Assembly: GCA_964252015.1 (NCBI GenBank)
Contig: CAXULW010000016.1
Span: 1 to 64,000 of the forward strand
Origin: CAXSBR01 sp964252015
GTDB taxonomy: Bacteria > Actinomycetota > Actinomycetes > Mycobacteriales > Jatrophihabitantaceae
Reading direction: 5' to 3'
Length of the DNA stretch: 64,000 bases
Shown: piece after piece, positions 61,126-64,000 of the stretch
How positions within the stretch are numbered: position 1 is the stretch's first letter
How the letters are laid out: each line of letters starts with the position of its first letter
Notes under the pieces: model-generated
Told to the model about the DNA's origin: nothing
Database searches by the model: none
What the model saw: only the letters and a program-made list of their open reading frames with translations
Position numbers and translations under genes: made by a program

Positions 61126-61527
61126 TCAGGACGCGGTGACCTGGCGATAGGCGTCGGCATCGAGCAGCCCGTCGAACTCGCCTGCGTCGGAGACCTTGAT
61201 CTCGACCAGCCAGCCATCACCGTAGGGGTCGGAATTGGCCAGTTCCGGAGTGGCCTCCACCTGCTCGTTGCGGGTGACGATCTCGCCGGCGACCGGCGAC
61301 ACGACGTCGGACACGCTCTTGGTGGACTCGACCTCACCGAGAGCCTCACCCGCGGCCACGGTGGCGCCGACCTCCGGCAACTGCACGAAAACGATGTCGC
61401 CCAGGGAGTTCTGCGCGTAGTCGGTGATGCCGACCCGGATCACGTCGTCGGCCCCGTCGCTGCGCGCGGCCCACTCGTGGTCAGCGGTGTAGCGCAGGTC
61501 GTCGGGGATGTCGGTTCCATCGCTCAC
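61126..61527 (-). CDS. gcvH: Glycine cleavage system H protein
   Basis: GcvH is the lipoylated carrier that shuttles the aminomethyl group between GcvP, GcvT and GcvL. The 133-residue protein shows LRYTADHEWA (11-20), RVGITDYAQNSLGDIVFVQL (31-50) and the lipoyl lysine at 70 in GEVESTKSVSDV. It starts at GTG. gcvP, the partner, is 3.5 kb away on the same strand, with regulatory genes between, as in M. tuberculosis. No riboswitch is seen directly ahead of it. Confidence 0.97.
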   Translation of the reverse strand: MSDGTDIPDDLRYTADHEWAARSDGADDVIRVGITDYAQNSLGDIVFVQLPEVGATVAAGEALGEVESTKSVSDVVSPVAGEIVTRNEQVEATPELANSDPYGDGWLVEIKVSDAGEFDGLLDADAYRQVTAS

Positions 61528-61645
61528 GGCGGGCTCCGTTCGGCGTCGACTCGGTCAGCGAAACCATACCGGCCGGGACCGGGCGCCTCATTGCCCTCGG
61601 TGGGCGGTTGCGCTCGGTGGGCAGGTCAGAACCGCGGCCGCAGTG

Positions 61646-62440
61646 CTACTTGGCCGGTCGGGCGTATTTGTTCTTGCTGGCCGGGCGCAGAACGGTGATG
61701 ACGATCGGCGACGTGCGGGCGATGCTGGCCGTGCCGCCGGCGTTGCGGACCACCGCCGCCACCCCGCCCGGGATCTCCAGCGCGGTCTGCATCGTCGCCG
61801 CCGGGCCGATGGCGCGCACCACGTACGGAGCGCTCAGCGCAGCGCCGTCGAGGACCACCTGCCCGTTCACGTCCCGGAACGCGCTGGTCATGCCCACTCG
61901 TACCGGTCCGAACTGGATGGCCTCGGCACCGGCTCCGCGCAACTCCTCGACCACGTCGAGCAGGTCCTCGGCCTTGAGGGCGTTCTTCGGATCGGTGATC
62001 GTCACGACCACGCCCGGGCCGGTGGCGGCGACGGTGCCGGTGAGAATGCCGAGCCCGTCGGCCTGGCTCTGGGCCTCGGCCCGCGCGGCCGGGCCGTTCG
62101 TGCCCGCGTCGCGCAGTCGCTGCAAAGTGCCCTGCAGGCTGGTGATCCGAGCGCGCAGGCGGGCGGCTTCGCTGTTCTGGTCGTCGAGGATCGAGATGAG
62201 ATCGTCCGGGCGAGCCCCGGCCAGGGCGTCGCCGCTGGACGTACTGCGCAACTGCACGGCGATGGCGAAGCCGAGCATCAGCGTCAACACCCCGATCAGC
62301 GCCGAGGCCCGTCGGTGCGAGCTCCGCTGGGGCTGACCGTCCGTCGCGCCGGCCGGGCTGACGTTGCCGGCCGGCGGTGCTTCCGGGCCGGCGGGCAGGT
62401 CGGTGTCGGCGGGGTCGGGGCGCTGCGCTTCCTCGGCCAC
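61646..62440 (-). CDS. DUF881 family membrane protein (Rv1825-like)
   Basis: The 264-residue protein has a short cytoplasmic N-terminus, one membrane helix at about 43-62 (ASALIGVLTLMLGFAIAV), a coiled coil (LISILDDQNSEAARLRARIT, 80-105) and the DUF881 domain (GPGVVVTITDPKNALKAEDL, LLDVVEELRGAGAEAIQFG, RVGMTSAF, VLDGAALSAPYVVRAIG). The family is typical of Actinobacteria and Firmicutes envelope clusters near cell-division and lipid genes; function unknown. One base separates it from the SBP gene, so the two form an operon. Confidence 0.93.
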   Translation of the reverse strand: MAEEAQRPDPADTDLPAGPEAPPAGNVSPAGATDGQPQRSSHRRASALIGVLTLMLGFAIAVQLRSTSSGDALAGARPDDLISILDDQNSEAARLRARITSLQGTLQRLRDAGTNGPAARAEAQSQADGLGILTGTVAATGPGVVVTITDPKNALKAEDLLDVVEELRGAGAEAIQFGPVRVGMTSAFRDVNGQVVLDGAALSAPYVVRAIGPAATMQTALEIPGGVAAVVRNAGGTASIARTSPIVITVLRPASKNKYARPAK

Positions 62441-62441
62441 G

Positions 62442-62774
62442 TCAGGCCCGGAAGATGCGGCGGCGGATGGCCGCGGCGTTACCGAAGATGCGGATGCCGA
62501 GGACGACGACGACCGCGGTGGACAGCTGGCTGCCCGCGCCGAGCTTGTCGCCGAAGAACACCATCAACGCGGCAACGAGCACGTTGGAGACGAAGGAGAC
62601 GACGAACACCTTGGCGTCGAAGATCCCGTCCAACCGGGCGCGGACGCCCCCGAACACGGCGTCCAGCGCGGCCACGACGGCGATCGGCAGGTAGGGCTCG
62701 AACACCACCGGCACGGTCGGGCGGAACACCAGGCCGACGATGATGCCGATGACCAGGGCGACGGCGGCGATCAC
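62442..62774 (-). CDS. sbp: Small basic protein SBP (DUF1290)
   Basis: The 110-residue protein is the small basic membrane protein of the DUF1290 family (Rv1824): IAAVALVIGIIVGLVFRPTV, PVVFEPYLPIAVVAALDAVF, GGVRARLDGIFDAKVFVVSF and SNVLVAALMVFFGDKLG. It has three membrane helices and a basic tail (RRRIFRA). It is always flanked by DUF881 genes; a role in division or envelope assembly is suspected but not proven. It is coupled to the upstream DUF881 gene by GTGA and to the downstream one with one base. Confidence 0.93.
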   Translation of the reverse strand: MIAAVALVIGIIVGLVFRPTVPVVFEPYLPIAVVAALDAVFGGVRARLDGIFDAKVFVVSFVSNVLVAALMVFFGDKLGAGSQLSTAVVVVLGIRIFGNAAAIRRRIFRA

Positions 62775-63796
62775 GACGTCGGCCCGGGACTCGGCGAGTT
62801 GGCAGTGCTGGCCGAGCTGGCGGTGCTGGCCGAGCTGGCGGTGCTGGCCGAGCTGGCGGTCGAGCCGGGAGCGCCGGTGGCCGACGGCGAGGTGGCGGTG
62901 GCGGTGGCGGTGGGGGCGACGGTGCGGGCGTACCTCGGGCCACCACCGGCGCTGGCGGGCAAGTGCAAGTCAGCCTCCTGGCTGATCGTGAACACGAACT
63001 GATAGGCCGAGGACAACGTCCGGAACCGGTCCGCGACCCGGCTCGACGTCAAGTCGGTGTCGAGCGCGTCCGCTGGTCCGATGGCGGTGATCGAGTACGG
63101 CGCGGCCACCGGGCGGAAGTCGACGAGCACGGCCTGCCCGGCGAAGCGGATCGCGCTGGTCGGGGTGAGCCGGACGTTGTCGACGGCGATGGCCTCCGCC
63201 CCGGCGGACCAGAGCTCGTTGACCACGGCACGCACATCGGTATCGGTGAGCAGTGACACCGAGGAGATCCCGGTCGTGCCGCGCCGCCCGGCCGCGGTGG
63301 CCGACGCGGACAGGGGCGGGTTGCCGATCACCACCCGCAGCCCCGCGCCCTGCACGGCGGTCGCGCCGGCGGCGAGTTCGGCCGCCCGCAGGCGGCGGGC
63401 ATCAGCCGGTCCGAGGGCGCCCGACCCCAGTGTGTCCACGCTGGATTGCAGCGCCCGCACCGAGTTGAGAAGGCCGGTGTTGTCGTGTTCCGCGGTGACG
63501 ACGCGGTGGCGCAGGTCGCTGCGCACCCGGGCATCCACCGGAGCGCTGCGGTTGGTCTGCAGCCAGGCCACGACCAGCAGCAGCCCGACCAACAGGGCAC
63601 CGCCCGCGCTCAACAGTCGCTCGGCGCGAGTTCGTCGGCGCTGCTCGGCCAACGCGGTTGCCGCGTCGACCGGCGGGGCCTGCGCGCGGCGGTGGGCCGC
63701 CTCGGCGTATCCCGGGTCCAGGGTGTCGCGCATGAGGCTGTCCAACATCGACGTCAGCCGCCAATCGGGGGGCGGCGTCGGCGGCAGTGCGTTCAC
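62771..63796 (-). CDS. DUF881 family membrane protein, second paralogue (Rv1823-like)
   Basis: The 341-residue protein has a 65-residue cytoplasmic N-terminus, one membrane helix at about 66-85 (LLSAGGALLVGLLLVVAWL), a coiled coil to 125, the DUF881 domain (GAGLRVVIGNPPLSASAT, SVSLLTDTDVRAVVNELW, SAGAEAIAVDNVRLTPTSAI) and a Thr/Ser/Ala-rich tail with STASSA repeats. It starts at GTG 63796, overlapping the end of the pgsA-like gene (GTGA), and is coupled to sbp. The pair of DUF881 genes around sbp is conserved. Confidence 0.93.
   Translation of the reverse strand: MNALPPTPPPDWRLTSMLDSLMRDTLDPGYAEAAHRRAQAPPVDAATALAEQRRRTRAERLLSAGGALLVGLLLVVAWLQTNRSAPVDARVRSDLRHRVVTAEHDNTGLLNSVRALQSSVDTLGSGALGPADARRLRAAELAAGATAVQGAGLRVVIGNPPLSASATAAGRRGTTGISSVSLLTDTDVRAVVNELWSAGAEAIAVDNVRLTPTSAIRFAGQAVLVDFRPVAAPYSITAIGPADALDTDLTSSRVADRFRTLSSAYQFVFTISQEADLHLPASAGGGPRYARTVAPTATATATSPSATGAPGSTASSASTASSASTASSASTANSPSPGPTS
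62807..62860. repeat. 18-bp tandem repeat, three copies
   Basis: GCTGGCCGAGCTGGCGGT is repeated exactly three times and encodes the STASSA repeats in the tail of the second DUF881 protein. Confidence 0.92.
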
Positions 63797-64000
63797 GCTG
63801 TCGCACCGTCGTCGACGGGGCGGCTGGCATCGCCGCGGTCGGTCTGTCCCCGTCGCACGGACGCGACCAGCTGGCCGACGTGCAGCAGGTAGACCCCGCC
63901 GGCCCACAAGTACAACCCGGTACCCCACAACGTGAACGCCCATGCCACCGGGCGGGCCACGTCGGCCACCGTCCCGGACCGCGCGGCCAGCAGCAGGAAT
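63793..64000 (-). CDS. pgsA: CDP-alcohol phosphatidyltransferase, C-terminal part (PgsA-like)
   Basis: The window ends inside this gene; the last 68 codons are present and the start lies beyond. The visible part reads ADVARPVAWAFTLWGTGLYL, then WAGGVYLLHVGQLVASVRRG and a charged tail ending at a TGA that overlaps the DUF881 GTG. This matches the last membrane helix of the CDP-diacylglycerol-glycerol-3-phosphate/inositol phosphatidyltransferase family, and the location matches Rv1822 (pgsA2). The catalytic CDP-OH-P motif is outside the window, so which lipid headgroup it attaches cannot be said. Confidence 0.85.
   Translation of the reverse strand, partial: FLLLAARSGTVADVARPVAWAFTLWGTGLYLWAGGVYLLHVGQLVASVRRGQTDRGDASRPVDDGATA

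Overview
The window is a high-GC stretch of an actinobacterial chromosome. Several blocks match gene neighbourhoods I know from Mycobacterium tuberculosis, in the same relative order: pafB-pafC-tatC-helY-5'-3' exonuclease (0-14 kb), lnt-ppm1-rbpA (18-21 kb), and guaB1 followed by gcvP-MerR-DUF151-MerR-garA-gcvH-DUF881-SBP-DUF881-pgsA (50-64 kb). RbpA, PafBC, GarA, NrtR next to NadA and the DUF881/SBP pair all point to Actinomycetota. Separate lnt and ppm1 genes, a zinc-ribbon GarA and a DUF5999 gene argue against M. tuberculosis itself; I cannot name the genus. No rRNA, tRNA, prophage, IS element or CRISPR array was seen.

Layout. 0-14 kb: a DUF3866 gene, the PafBC DNA-damage regulators, a small membrane protein where tatA would be expected, tatC, a lipid kinase, two paralogous low-complexity membrane proteins, the HelY helicase, a secreted HAF-repeat protein, a DUF4333 protein with a QYG-rich tail and a 5'-3' exonuclease. 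14-28.7 kb: sugar kinase and LacI regulator, amidohydrolase, the lipoprotein/lipomannan pair lnt-ppm1, rbpA behind a SigR-type promoter, gdpD with an ion transporter, an ABC exporter, and an AraC-VOC-UvrA-like group. 28.7-33.5 kb: an accessory stretch with two intact VapBC-type modules and four gene remnants, plus a divergent adenosylhomocysteinase-like gene. 33.5-54.6 kb: metabolic and regulatory genes (ArsR with SRPBCC-YCII, GH3 glucosidase, MFS, agmatinase, nadA-nrtR, SDR, purU, TetR with a membrane protein, gamma-glutamyltransferase, guaB1, HxlR with an azoreductase). 54.6-64 kb: the glycine-cleavage and envelope cluster, led by gcvP under a glycine riboswitch.

Regulation. At least twelve genes carry a TANNNT -10 hexamer ending 6 to 8 bases before the start codon with no Shine-Dalgarno sequence, the signature of leaderless transcripts; this also decides several starts. 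Perfect or near-perfect palindromes lie beside the ArsR, TetR and HxlR genes and an orphan antitoxin. Two convergent gene pairs are separated by 19-bp hairpins.

Genome behaviour. Short tandem repeats (9-26 bp units) are common inside and between genes, and one pseudogene is explained by a 4-bp tandem duplication, suggesting replication slippage shapes this chromosome. The observations I would follow first are the 36-codon ORF that bridges lnt and ppm1 by ATGA and GTGA overlaps, the SYGQ/QYG-type membrane proteins, the lost metal-ligand histidine in the amidohydrolase, and the small protein replacing TatA. No complete, clearly new multi-gene system was identified.
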